Assembly: GCF_020921035.1 (NCBI RefSeq)
Contig: NC_063152.1
Coordinates: 33,648,494 to 33,712,493 of the forward strand
Length of the DNA: 64,000 bases
Reading direction: 5' to 3'
Source: Rhodamnia argentea
Lineage: Eukaryota > Streptophyta > Magnoliopsida > Myrtales > Myrtaceae
Below the pieces are notes generated by a model, which had not been told where the DNA came from, did no database searches, and saw only the letters and a program-made list of their open reading frames with translations. A program made the translations under genes and the position numbers. Within the stretch, counting starts at the first letter, position 1; every line of letters starts with the position of its first letter. This document shows positions 11,530-24,490 of this stretch, one piece after another.

Positions 11530-14500
11530 ATGTCCGCCGCTTCTCTCTCTTCTTCCATCAACGTGATTCGCTCCGCCTCCTTCGTCAGCGACAAGTCCGC
11601 CCTTGTTTCCAACGCCAGGCCCTCCTCCTCCTCCTCTGCTTTCCTCGGATCCACCGCCAAGCTCCGCTTCAATCCCCTCTCGAGCCCCGCGGCCAGTCTC
11701 CGGTCCTCCGTCGTCGCCGCCGCCGCCGCCTCCAATGTCGTCAAAGAGAAGCAGCCCAAATCCTCTCCCTCTGGGTCCCACCTGGTAAGATTCGATCTCG
11801 GGCATTGCCACTAGTGTGTGACTCGCGAAAGAGAGTCCTGATTATGCTAAATAGGAAGGTTAGAGTTCGTGGGTATGTCCTTGATTTGCTTCTTTTTGTC
11901 ATTCGCAGTTGATCACGAAGGAAGAGGGATTGGAGTTATACGAGGACATGGTTTTGGGGAGGGCCTTTGAGGACATGTGCGCTCAAATGTACTACAGGGG
12001 CAAAATGTTCGGCTTCGTCCATCTCTACAATGGACAGGAAGCTGTTTCGACCGGTTTCATCAAGCTCTTGAAGCAGGAGGATTCCGTGGTCAGCACCTAC
12101 AGAGACCACGTTCACGCGCTCAGCAAGGGTGTTCCGGCTCGCCAGGTGATGAGCGAGCTGTTCGGCAAGGAGACCGGCTGCTGCAGAGGCCAAGGAGGCT
12201 CGATGCACATGTTCTCGAAGGAGCATAATTTGATTGGTGGATTCGCTTTCATCGGTGAGGGGATTCCAATCGCTACTGGCGCAGCATTCACGTCCAAGTA
12301 CAAGAGGGAGGTCTTGAAGGAAGAGGGCTGTGATCACGTTACCGTGGCGTTTTTTGGGGATGGGACTGCTAACAATGGACAGTTCTTTGAGTGCCTGAAC
12401 ATGGCTCAGCTGTGGAAGTTGCCTATCATTTTTGTTGTGGAGAATAATCTGTGGGCAATTGGTATGTCCCATTTGAGAGCTACTTCTGATCCTCAGATTT
12501 GGAAGAAGGGTCCTGCATTTGGGATGCCCGGAGTGCATGTGGATGGGATGGATGTGTTGAAGGTGAGAGAAGTGGCAAAGGAGGCCATTGGAAGAGCAAG
12601 GAGAGGAGAGGGACCTACTCTGGTCGAGTGCGAAACTTACAGGTTTAGAGGACACTCTTTGGCTGATCCCGACGAGCTTCGTGACCCTGGTGAGCATTTT
12701 AAGACAAACTTGGACTGTCATTCTTGATTGGTTTTGCTCAGTCTTTCCTTTAATCACTGGCTCTCTTTGTAGATATAAATCATGTTTTTAGGTGCATGTC
12801 TCTAAGATATTAAATTTCTGGCGTTTTAATCTCATGCATTAATTATAGTAACCATTCTTAACCGCTGAGATGAGTGCTTTTGGAGTTACCTAGATTATGC
12901 ATGCAGGACTTCGGGAGAGATTTGCTTGATTCTTTGAGACATATGAAGCATTGACTATGAGCATAGATATTCTTTTAGTCTTGGGAGTTGAAATATTGGT
13001 TATCTGAAGTTGCACGAAGAAACAATAGTTTGGAAGAAAGAGTTATGCTTTGACCTCATATATAACTTTGATATGTGGTAATAATCCCCATAGTATCTTT
13101 GGATGCATCGTTTTGAGTTGGAGTCTGAACGCGGGTTCTCTAGTTCAAGCATATGGTGCGTGTTTTTGTCCCGTAGAGAGTTCGGAAAATCGAACAGACG
13201 GTCATGATAACCATTCAAGGGTCCTGCTGTCTAAATGAGGTACTTCTCTCGAAAGCATCGAAACCAGTTTGACAGTGCTCTGTTACTTGCCCTCATGGTG
13301 TCACTGAATAAGCTAATATGATAGTTTGACAATTGGCAAAGCCTTTCCAGAGAGTGGGAAAAAATGTCTACAGCCTGACATTTATTAGAATCTTGCGGAA
13401 TTAGATCTAAGATGAGATATATCATGCTCAGCTCAGCAGATCAAGAAATCCAACTAACACTATGGACATTAGGGGAAGGAGAAATTATCATATATCTCCC
13501 TCTTTATGATTCAAGTAGAAGTCACTCTTCCTACTTTTTCGGAAGTATAAATATTAGTTATGCACGTGTTAGTTCGACTAGGACTTTGGGGCTAAACAAG
13601 ACTACATGAAGCATGAAAAAGGGAAAAGGTATATGGGCCTATGGATGCCTGTAGGTTACTGGGATTGATTGGAAGGCCAGATAGAAGAATATATGTATGC
13701 ATTGATGGGATTGTGATGGTATTCTGTTGCTCACTCAGCCTTGCTGCGCGCATTGTGTTTTAAGAGTTGTACATGTTACTGATCTGTTTCTTCTTGACCA
13801 AACTTTGCAGCTTATCTCATAAGATGCATATTTAATGAGCATGGTTAAGCAGGAAGTAACTAATTCTGTTAATTGGTGAATCAATCCATAGGCTTAACAC
13901 CCCTCCTGGGGATCCAGGTTCAGCAACAATTTTGATACGCGTAATGACTTAGGACTAGACACATTAATTACCTACAATTTTTACTAATCATCTCTTCCTC
14001 ACTTCCTGGTGGTTCTGCAACTGTTTGATGCCTTTGAGTCATGTTTTCTAGTTGACATCCAAAACACCACCTTTGCTGGAGAGTGAAGCTTGTTGGTTTT
14101 GATAAGTTGGAAAGTGTGTAGAGCAGTCTTCGAGGCTGAACATAATAAATAAGAGCTGATGATAATATAACCTCTATGGCTGTTATGCTAATTTCTTAAT
14201 GCACTTACTGCTGCAAAAGGTGTGATTCTTTTGACTGCTGTAGTGGTGTCTGATGCCTGGTCCTTATTGTCTTACTTGTCACAACCGAGGTTAACGCTGT
14301 TATTGGATTTTAGCATAATATTCATATCTAAAGTTGCAGGAAGAGGTTTTCAGTACCCTTTTAAGCAACTTTTTGATTATGTTTTGGTGCCATATACGTG
14401 GCATCTGCAAAATGGTTTGGCCTCCTGCCAGTAGAATTGACTTTTGTGGGTAACCCGAGGAAAGGATGTGGTTGGCTTTCTAGAGAGGAGGCTACAAGAT

Positions 14501-15241
14501 GCCTGCTGGCTTGCACATGCAAACAAGTGTATGTACCAGAATAGAGCTCTTCACATGGTCTGGGGACATTATGAAAGATGTTTGAGAAAGCTGTAGTTTT
14601 CATTCCAGCTATAAATGGATGCTTCTGCAGATGAAGTGGAGAGTGGAATAGTTTGTTAGCTATGCTAGGATAGATGGTTGGACATTGAGCCCAGCACGAG
14701 AAGGTCCAGCGAAGTAGGTTGGAAGTATGTAGTCGTGAGTTTTCGCTGCTAGAATGTCAGATCTGTGCTGACACTTTTACTGTATCATGTCTCTCTAGGA
14801 AACATCAACCAGGTTTTTAGCGCTCATGTCATGGCATGTTGTTGATTTGAACTCTTATGTTCGCAATATGTATATTTAGAAACCCCTCACATATTGCATG
14901 AAATATGAGCACGACTTTGGATTCCTTACTAACGGCTGGTTGATATGATCTGTGTTTTGTCAGCTGAGAAGGCCAGGTATGCTTCAAGGGATCCCATAAC
15001 AGCCTTGAAGAAGTACATGATTGAAAGCAACCTGGCTAGCGAAGCCGAGCTCAAGGCAATCAACAAGAAAATCGATGAGCTCGTGGAAGATGCTGTGGAA
15101 TTTGCGGACGCGAGCCCTCCCCCACGCAGAAGCCAGCTATTGGAGAATGTGTTTGCAGATCCTAAGGGATTCGGTATTGGCCCTGACGGAAGGTACAGAT
15201 GTGAGGACCCCAAATTTACTGAAGGAACCGCCAAGGTGTAG
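11530..15241 (+). CDS. PDH-E1-ALPHA: Plastid pyruvate dehydrogenase E1 component subunit alpha, copy 2
   Basis: Tandem paralogue of the gene at 3238-6544, same strand and role: E1-alpha of the plastid pyruvate dehydrogenase complex. Exons are 11530-11784, 11909-12689 and 14964-15241 with GT-AG borders, giving 437 residues. The three exon lengths (255, 781, 278) equal those of copy 1 exactly. The Ser/Ala-rich transit peptide differs strongly from copy 1, while the mature part is nearly identical. It has the canonical [10 protein letters not shown] ThDP motif and VVENN. Intron 2 (2274 bp) is longer than in copy 1 and not obviously alignable. Copy 2 keeps the consensus residues at positions where copy 1 differs, for example Ala in GDGTANN and Gln in NMAQLWK. 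That fits copy 2 being the more conserved paralogue. Start and splicing are inferred from the family and from the sister copy. Confidence 0.96.
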
Positions 15242-17303
15242 CTGCCTGGTTGGGGTATGGCATGATAATTTTTTTCTACTAGTACAGCTTCCTGTACTAC
15301 TGCAATCTTTTGAATATTTTTAACTGTTGCCAGAGATGTAAGAATAATTAAGTTATTGCAGTTGAAATCTTCTGCTTCTGTTTTTCTTGTTCAGTAATTT
15401 TACTTGCTGCTATTTTCGTGGGGCTTTTTATTTGCAAAGAAATGTTTATTCTCATGTAGAAGTTTACTATTTCTAAGCTAATCTATGGCTCTGTAGTGCC
15501 AATTTTAGCTCTCTTTCAAGTTTTGTTTCTTCTGATCTCTGATTAGCTTTCTTTAGGTTGATTTTTTGGCTAGCCAACTTTGTTAATGCAGCAAGAACTA
15601 TCGTAGTAATTCAGAATATACAAGATGGATAAAGACAAACTGGCGATGCCATACAAGGCGAATGAGGGCTAAATTCCAGGTAGTATGACTTCTAGGCAGG
15701 TCACATGAAGACATTTCTTGGCCATTGTCACCATTTGGGGCTTCCATTTTTCACTTGTGATGGGTCTAGAACGGGGAACACGCTTTTGCGTAGACTCTGC
15801 CAAGTCCATTTGATGAAGTGAGTCAATTCAAACCGTTATAATGGTTGTGACGGCGCCTGATCCTCGGGATTAGGTCCAAGCAAGAATCTCTCGTTACCCC
15901 TTCATTTGTTTCTGAAAACAAAGGCATTTCTAGATAGCTTTATACAGATTGGTTCTTCTATTGAGTTTGGGCAGAGTGCGCAACGAAATGGTGCTGAAGT
16001 CTGAGGCATCCTCACCTCACCAGTCAAAAGAAGAAGACAAGAAAAAATTGAGTTTATCAACTGGTTTTGTCACTCACACAGAGAGGAAACCTCTCTGTCT
16101 ATAACCTTGAAAATTTTCCAAGATTCTATGAGCGGAAAATTGGAGGGAAAAAAAGATCCTCCATTGCTACTTTTGTAAGGCTTTTGGGTGTTTGATCAAG
16201 AAGCATCTCTGTTCAACTTTCAAGATGTCTGAAAAGCACACTCCCTAGCAAGTGCAGTTGTTGCAGCACCAAGAATGTATTCATCATTTTGTTCATCAGT
16301 AGCAAGTGTAGTTGTCCACTGGTCGTCTCTGTCCAACCTTCGAATCACAGTCCTTTTGTTTAGCATTAGAAGGTCGTATCAAACACCATCTTTGCTGCTG
16401 GGATGTCCGACTCTTATGCGCACTTGCCGACCAAAAGAGAGAAGCAACGTCTTTGCTTCTAAACAAACTGCAGAATCTTACGTATTTCACACGATAAATC
16501 AGACACGAGCGGCATCCAAGTTTTGTGGATGAAGCTTTGGTTGCTGAGGGGGTTTGGCAACAAGTGTTCGAGGTGCTTTCCTGAGGAATTCCCCCGAACT
16601 GCAAAACCTGATGCAAACTATCGCCAGCACATCTGTTCTATTTTGCCTAGGCTTTCCTGAATTCGATTGGAAGTTGCTTAGATCCGTTGCAACGACGACG
16701 TGGCTCTTCAGAGGAGACAATCATATAAAACCATTTCCTGAGCGAACTGAGTGACTTCCACTGCGGTTACCTCGAGTGACTTCCTCCAAAAATAGAAAGC
16801 CAGAACATTGTTTATGTCGAAGATCTGTCCGAACATGGTTTCATAAGTCTTATCAGTGTTTTGAAGACCTGTTGGAGGATGGCTAATGGCGTTCATATCA
16901 GTACTTTGAAATGGAACTGAGATCTAACTACTGATGTGGCAAAGAACAACAAAAACCACGTTCGTACAGATTGTTTCTGGAGATCTCATTGCAAGTGGAA
17001 CAGGGATTGAAGGCTTTTGAAGAGAGAGAGAGAGAGAGAGAGAGAGAGTCTAGCTATGCCCATGCAAGCTTAAGGTAACTGTAAAGTAATGACGTTTTTG
17101 TTATTTCAAGGTATATTACAACAATACGATCTCTTTAGCCTAATCCGAACCCGTCTAATGGATCAAAAAAGAGTCGGAAAAAATACGATAGATCGCACTC
17201 TCTCAAGAGGAATTTACACCAGTTGGGTGGTTTCCTCCCTCAGCTAAACTGCACAATTACCAGCGGCCTCGAGTCAAGTTCGAGGAATTAAGCGCTGTTT
17301 CAA
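15242..17303. other. Intergenic between converging E1-alpha copy 2 and the START gene
   Basis: Presumed 3'UTRs of two convergent genes plus about 1.5 kb without recognisable coding sequence. Short frames around 16.3-16.7 kb on both strands have no similarity I recognise. A (GA)n microsatellite lies at about 17020-17048. Confidence 0.5.
17020..17048 (+). repeat. (GA)n microsatellite
   Basis: About fourteen uninterrupted AG units in the 3' flank of the START-domain gene. Confidence 0.9.
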
Positions 17304-19408
17304 TCACAATCTCCTCCCAACATTTCCCAACCTTCTAGCTACTCCAAATATAACGGCCTTGGGCAAAAGGCCCCGGTCGAGAGTGCAAGCAAGAACAATG
17401 GCCCCTCCCATGAACAGGAGCTTCGGCAAGTTTCTCGCCAAGGGTTTCCTAGGCTCATCGTCGCGGGCTTCAATCTCTGATGAGCCTTCTTTACTGGAAC
17501 TCTCTAGAGACCTAAGATAGTCTGCGCTGACTTTAGTATTTATCTGAGCCATGAAAGCACAAAGTGAGCGTGGAGCCTCCGAGGCTCGTTCCTTCTGATA
17601 TGCGCGCAGACCAGGGTCGATCTTCTTCACGGCTCCCCACATGCCTTGGCGTACTCCGAGCTTCGCTATTTCCCACGGTATGCCCATATCCTCATGATGG
17701 AACAGCAACACTTCACAGGCAGTTAGCTGGCCATCGCCTCTTCTAGATTCGACTGCGAACATGCCCGACAGCAGACAAACTTCCATCAATAACATGCTCT
17801 AAACTAAATGCACAGATGCATTGTGGAAGAATTTGAATATAAAGCACACAGTAGAAGCAAAGCAAGACAACCGAGCAGCATGTTCAGGAAGTAGTCCAAC
17901 AGTACCTGCACGTATGCACCAACTTGAGTAGTACAGGTCTACACGTCTTGGTTTATTTCGCCTAGGAATAGAGGAGCAAGGCACTCCCTGAAAAATGCAG
18001 AAAGAAGTTCATCGTTAACAAGGAAATCCAGAGGCTAACAAGTACTCACAACCAAGATAAAACAGAAGGGCTCGATTCAATCGATTCTATAGTAACAAAA
18101 AGGCAAAACCAGTGCCGACAATCTCACGAAAATGGTCGATCTACTGTGGACAATTTCCTAGAATTGTCAGCAGTTTAACTAGAGCTCACATTCTCATACC
18201 TTTGTCACACAATAGTAAGATCGTCCTGATTCCCAAATCCGTCGGCCTATAATGTATTCTCTGTCACTACAGAAGAACGGGAACTGCGCCAAAACACAAA
18301 TCAGAAAGGAACGAATTAGCAGATGCTACTGAAATCTGCACAGCCGACACGAGCCAAAACAAGGGAAAAGGAAAGCAAAATCAATCTCTTTCAGTCCTCA
18401 CCTTACGGACCCATTGCACAACCATGGTTCCGGTAGTGGGGCACTCCTCCAAAATCGAAGCGTGAACAAGCATATCATCCCACTTCAACCGGGACTCATC
18501 GTCCCAGAAGAAGTCCCTCACCATCTCAGGTGTCGCGTCCTCAAAAACAGTCCTACTCCGGTATTGCGGAGGCCCAGTCTAGAACAGAACAACGAAACAC
18601 AAACACTCAAATCATCCATTTCAAATGCCAACTCAACCACATCTTTTACCTATATCTGGGAATACTCAACAAAGTTCAATTAATAGTTTCTGATTTTCTA
18701 AATAGATCAGATTTCCAATTTCCTCTAGAAAGATAAAATTACTTGGTAGTTCAAGAAAAGCGAGAAAATACCTCAGGATCTCTTCGCCAAGCTTGATAGC
18801 TCATGGTGGGCACCGACCTGTTCATCATCTGAATCCATGCAGGCCCTCCATCTTTGACCTCCACAAGTCGGCACAGATGCTCCAAATCGTCACCGTTCAC
18901 GAGGCTCGATTTCTCTCTCTCGCCCTGCGATGAACTGCCAAATGCAAAGATTGCAGCGCCAATCCGTCAGTATTCTTGAAATAAACAGACGCCCATCAAT
19001 CAAATTTCTAGTGCCTAACATTATTGCCCGATTAACACAAGAAAATCCCAACACAAACCTGAAGTCAGAAGTGGCAGTTGGAGGGTCAGAGAAAGTCGGC
19101 GCTCCCGATATGTCCCCCTCGGATCGGGAAACCCAGCTCGGCAACTGTAATCTTAGCGAATTCAAGCTCAAAGCCGAACTCACAACCGTGGAAGCTGAAG
19201 CTGACAGGTTTGAAAATGTCCGGTTCAAGCCATTATTATTGCCTTCGTTCAAAAACTCGCTACTCGGATTTGCCCATCTGGGTCTCCATGACCATCCAAC
19301 TAGAACCCCAAGAATCACCGAAATCCCAATACAAGCCAACAACGTGAAGGCCTCACCAAACAACGCCCCGCTCGTAGCTCCTCTCAGAATCTCCAGAATA
19401 ACAGCCAT
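17304..19408 (-). CDS. Membrane-anchored START-domain (lipid transfer-like) protein
   Basis: Six exons on the minus strand: 19059-19408, 18772-18934, 18402-18578, 18200-18283, 17906-17987 and 17304-17752. All have GT-AG borders and consistent phases, giving 434 residues. Residues about 20-39 (AFTLLACIGISVILGVLVGW) form an N-terminal membrane segment. A START/PCTP-like lipid-binding domain covers roughly 130-350, with motifs MSYQAWRRDPE, WDDESRLKWDDM, VVQWVRKFPFFCSDREY and GIPWEIAKLGVRQGMW. A hydrophobic stretch near the C-terminus (LLFMGGAIVLACTL) may be a second anchor. This matches the plant 'polyketide cyclase/lipid transport superfamily' proteins related to phosphatidylcholine transfer protein; the ligand is unknown. 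I chose the ATG at 19408 because it directly precedes the membrane segment. The longer upstream open frame lacks family-like sequence and is probably leader. Confidence 0.92.
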
Positions 19409-21375
19409 AACAGACCCCCCAAAAAATGGAAAAAGAAAAAAACCCCAAGAAGAATTAAGGGTCCCCGATGAACAGAAATGAAACTGCTCGATTTGGGCAA
19501 GAGAGAAAGTGGGAAAAAAAAGAAATTTTGAGAGCAACCCAACAAAGCGAAGAACACCCCCAAAAGGAAAAATCAAACTTGGTGTTGCAGAGCAGCACAA
19601 GAGTGGCGGAGGAGGAGGAAGAAGTATTTCAATCCTTCAAGAGATGAAAAGGATAAGGATTCTGAGGTCCCGGTTCTTCTTGTGAAGTTGCTCGCTTCGT
19701 CCATACCAGTTCGACCATTTGGCAATATTTATATATATGTATCTTTGTTTTATCGCCAACCAAAAAGATTATAAAAAAAAATCCTGAATTGACAGCAGAA
19801 CTTGGAAAACCGTGTAATTTACAAACCGGGCTTTCACGAGGGAGAGGGAGGTTTTCTGCTCAAGACGACTCGACTTTCTGTGCGCGGGCGTCTTTCGTAT
19901 GAACGCGTGGAAGACCAGGACGCCGGGGTTCCATCGATGAGATTGAGGTCAAGTCGTACCTTCAAGATTTAACAAAAAGCCATAGCCAAAGCGAAGATCT
20001 GGTGGTGGTGTGACCGTCCTGAGATTGTGCGGGCGGTGCCCCCTCTGTCCTTATGATTAAAGAATTGACATCAGTCAAAGAAGCCGCGGTCTCTCGTTTA
20101 TCACGTTCGTTTGACTTGTTGGAATTCCCCAGTGGCCGGTTTTGATTTCGGTTCATGCGATTGCCATTCCTCTACTTTTGCTTTGACAGCCGTAAAATGG
20201 AAATGGAAAGGGAATTTGAAACATTTTTACTGCCTAGCGTCGCGCAGACCTATTTGTTTTGATCGAAGATGGGGATGTCTGAAGATCTTATTAAGTTGCG
20301 AAAGAAATTTTATCCGATAAAGTTGTTCAAAAAGGCCAAAATATACATAGCCTTTCTCATGAATCCAATTATGCCATCGCGCACGCCCTCATGCAGTCGC
20401 CAGCATCCAAACTCCGCTGCTGCCCTCGCCCATAGTTGTGGTGGCCAAAGCCCCTTCGGTCCCTTGGGGCGGTTCGTGCGACCTTGCGCGTTAGCCGCTA
20501 TTGTCGTGTCACCCGAGACGATGATCAAGCCTTATATCCGAAGTCAATCGTGATATGGCCAGGGATGAGAATTAAAAGCTACTATTGAGCATAGCCCCCA
20601 ATGACCCAATGTGGCCATGATTCAGAACTCCTCCGTGGACTGTCGCCATGAGTCGGGAAGAGAGATGATTCGACCTATTGTAAATTAGTCTTCAACACTT
20701 AGGACATATTTTGCAACGGCTATGATGCTCTGATTCTATTTCTCGAAAAAAAAAAAAAAGATGAGGAACTTGTTTGACAAGTGTAAATAATTCGATCCTA
20801 AAATTTTTCGATTCCGTTCTCAAAAATAATTTTGAAGTAGAAACAAAAATAAAAAAAGTTGATTCTTTGTTCCATAATCACTTTTGAGAAACAAGACGAA
20901 CAAAGTGTTTTTCACTTTGTTACGCCCCTTGTTGTTCGTCGCCGACATACGCCGACCGACGGAGAAAAAGGAAAATAAAATGGAAATTAAAATTAAATGA
21001 AAAATACTTTTTAAGAAATAGAAAAATAATTTTTTATTAATTAAAAATAATTTTTTTATAATGATCAAATAATTTAATTTAAAATTAATTTTTTAAAAAT
21101 AATTTTATAAAATAATTTTATATAAATTTAAAAAAAATCTCTAGATTTGTATTACATTCTTAACAAATTATAAAAAACAAATATGTCATGCTTTGGTTAA
21201 ATATATAAGTGTTTAATTAATACGGGTTGGGTGCGGTATGGGTTTGTTTAAATATAGAAGTGTTTAAGTGCAAATTCGTGGCAAAAATTCAAGTGCAAAT
21301 TGCCTATTGAGTTTATGATCTTGCACATGTCTTTATACTCCGCGACATAAATAGACTTATTATGGATTATGCATG

Positions 21376-21406
<31 letters not shown>

Positions 21407-22798
21407 TTTTATTAGTGATGATATATAAGTTGAATTTGTAGTGACAAGATGTAATTATTTGACTTAAGCGAGAAAAATTGGGAACAAAAATTGTTGAGAA
21501 CAAAAACAATGTGCGGTTGCCAAACCCATTTCTCTTTCAAAAATATAAATTTTGTGCGGTTATCAAACGCATTCTGACTCTCTAAACTCGTCCATGCAAC
21601 TGAATAAAAAAAAATTAATGCTGAATCGTTGCCAAGCGTGCCTTTAATTGTGAATTGAAATTCCTAATGACCCCTTTGAAATTCACGTTTTGAATAAGTT
21701 AGATTTCTTCTTATTTTATAAGAAAATACCCGAGATTTTCACAAATATATTAAAATCTTCCATTCCGAAATTTATAATTCCATTTTTGGCCGTTTTATTT
21801 ATTTACTTATATGCTCTTTTATGGCGTTCACCAAAAAAAAGAAAAAAAAAAAGAAAAGAGATTAGACAAGAAGCGGAAGGAAACACGTGTACGCCCGCCA
21901 TTCTTGCTTCTTTGCCGTACAATGAAAGAAACGTGCCATGAGAATCTGGCTCCAGGAATGCCACGTGTCAACGTACGAGCGAATGCACTCAAGGCTTGTT
22001 TTTCCCACGCTGAAATCACGTGTTACTTCTTTTTTCTAATTATCTCGTGAGTCACACTCGGGCGGAACTCTTTAAAATTGCCACTGCATCCGTGCCTGTC
22101 CAGATGAGGAAAGAGGGTTAGCTTTTGGTGATTTTGCGAAACTCGATGAGCTAGAAATCGAGTCGAGTCGCATCGAAGTGCTTACGATATGGTATAGTTT
22201 TGCCGTTTTATGTTCGACCTGACTTTGCTCATATGAAATCGAATTAGATTTGAGGTTGTGTCCATAAGCGCGAGTCCCGATTTTATCTTTCGATTTCAAT
22301 ATCACGGGTTGATTCGAGTTTGAGCTCGGACAATACTATACTTGCTTATACAATTATAGAGACGTTGCAATTTTAACCATTTTTAAAATAATTCTCACGC
22401 ATTGCTCAACTAAAGTATTCTCGAATATAAACTTTCTCTTTTAATTTAAACGATTAAAGACACTCGGATTTCAACTCGACATCAGAAGAAAAGAGATGGG
22501 TAACTCGACAGACGACTTGACTCGTTACTCACTAGTAACTCGATGATATGTTTGGGCCAACTAGTATTGCCGTAGACCTCGCCCCAACCTCAATCTCAAA
22601 AGGTCGTTGCAGCCAGCTAGTTAGCCTACCACGAACGATATTGGACGATATTTTTGGCTTTCGATGCATTGGAAAAGTATAGGATATGAGGAGTAAAGTT
22701 GAAGATGAATTTACTATGCGATGCAACGAATGCATAAATTAAGACCACAAGGACTCTCGCTATTTTCAAAAGTTTGACCTAGGAAACGCTTGGCTGGT
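19409..22798. other. Gene-poor AT-rich intergenic region
   Basis: The first 300 bp are the promoter and leader of the START gene. From about 20735 to 21590 the sequence is extremely AT-rich. It is bounded by similar phrases in opposite orientation (TTGTTTGACAAGTG-like on the left, GGTTATCAAACGCATTC on the right), so a MITE-like element is possible. An (AT)n run lies at about 21378-21403 and a poly-A/GA-rich run at 21831-21862. No coding sequence is supported. Confidence 0.45.
21378..21403. repeat. (AT)n microsatellite
   Basis: About thirteen uninterrupted AT units inside the AT-rich block. Confidence 0.9.
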
Positions 22799-22832
22799 CC
22801 CCCTCCCCTCCCCTCCCCTCCCCTCCCCTCCC
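22799..22832. repeat. (CCCCT)n repeat, G-quadruplex-capable on the minus strand
   Basis: A run of six CCCCT-type units. On the minus strand it reads as successive GGGG blocks separated by single A, which meets the usual G-quadruplex pattern of four or more G-tracts with short loops. Confidence 0.9.
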
Positions 22833-24045
22833 GGGTCAAAAGTGTCCCCCCCACCCAACACCGTTGAAAGGAGAAATGAATTTCACATTTGAAAATCCTC
22901 CCAACAAAAATCAACAAGAAAGAAAAAAGTTAGGTAGATACTTTTGACATTCTGATATGATTTCGTCGATTAAATTCCAACGTGTTTCTTAACATTAATT
23001 TTCAGATCCGCCCCTTTGATTAAATTCTATCACGATTTTTGGATTCACTGTCGAGTAAATTTCAACGCAACTTATGTTGCGTTAACCCCGTTGTAAAGCT
23101 TCTATTTTTTCATGTCTTGTTATCGATTTAAATTCTCGGCTCGGTCTGTGTTTGTACAATCCTGCCGAAATTCAAGTTGTTGATTTCCTTGAAGGCGAAA
23201 AAAATGAATATTGACTCGAGCTAAGTCATCCTAATAAATACCATTTTGACCAAGAGATGAAGATTGATCTCCCCAAAGGGTGACCGTGGACATTTGACAT
23301 CCGACCCAGAGCCAAGGACGACTCAACACAAGTGATGTGGAATTCTTAGAATTTTTAGAGAAGACTTCTAAAGAGGAAGGAGGGGAAATCAATCGGGACT
23401 CACTAATCATTGTAATAAATCATGATTAAGCACTGGATTAAGATCATATAAACACCCCAAATCCTCTTTCTCCGCTCCTCTATGTGAATGGATCACAAGC
23501 TCAACAACACACCTGTCAAAAGTCTAGCCCACCATAAAAGTCTGCAAGAGCCCAACATCCACTCGTTCATGTCTTGTTTGCTCTCCACTGGGCTTATATC
23601 GAAAACGGATTTTCTTAACGAGTGCTCTCGAGACGTTTGTTAATTGACGAATTCGAGAAATTTCAGAACTTTTTAACATGCGGACCATTCTCGTGTCATG
23701 TGATGTGGAATCACTATTTTGGAAAGTACAATGCTTTAAAACAAGGGAACTAAAGGAAAATAAAGAGCGCTTTTCATTTCTTCGGATGAAATTTCAAGAG
23801 ATTGTGAAAATTTTATACGTAATTTACAAGTTAGTATTTGAGTGATATGAAAGCTTTGGATCGATTTAAAGATAGTCGATGTGCGTAGGCGGCGAGATTT
23901 AGGTTAAGCAAAAATCAAAAGGTAAAATGTAGAAGTCCATCCGTACGGATGTATGCTTAATCACTACTTTGGGAAGTGCGATTACGAGTGACACGGCGAG
24001 ATTTTCGTTTGCTTTGAAGGCCAAATTGTAGCTTAAAATTACCTT

Positions 24046-24490
24046 TTGACATGGTAACATCAAAAGTTCTAAAACTTATTTTTTTTTTTATGCTTAAGTA
24101 CTTAAATTTGCGAACTTCGATGCATTTGAGGACTTCATTTAAGTTTGTCTATTCTTATAGACGAAAAGTTTCACATGACTTTTTTTTTCCCTCATCATTT
24201 TTCGATCCTACGTGGCTATTAACTCGGAAATGGAGCTTTCTCAAATACAAAACGACGTCATTTTACCTTATCATGTCATAAAAAAAGTTGAACATACAAA
24301 TATGAAAACTAAGAAAAGTAAAAGGATCAAGAGAGGGAGATAGCGGGTTTATGGTGAGGGGGGCATGCCCTAGGGCAACGTCCGCTCGTCCCTTCATTGA
24401 TAAGGGCTAGCAATGCTTGCCAGGGTCATAGCAAGGGTGGTTGGCCCTCATCGGTGACTTGCCTAGGGCTAGCCAGCCTCATCACAAGCC
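24046..24490. mobile_element. Partial copy of a GC-cored inverted-repeat element
   Basis: It shares the palindromic AAAACGACGTC motif and a following GC-rich 'GGGCTAGC/GGCGAGGG' core with the better-preserved element at 39073-39768. Only one end is recognisable, so it is called partial. No coding capacity. Confidence 0.4.

Noticed and set aside
11287-11811. Long Gly/Arg-rich frame opposite E1-alpha copy 2 exon 1
   Set aside because: A shadow of the pyrimidine-rich leader and transit-peptide region on the other strand.
11936-12757. 273-codon frame antisense to E1-alpha copy 2
   Set aside because: Antisense shadow of the conserved exon; copy 1 keeps only shorter pieces of it.
20269-20553. 94-codon frame on the plus strand
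   Set aside because: No conserved domain, and a competing frame of similar length on the opposite strand. Probably chance in a GC-richer patch.
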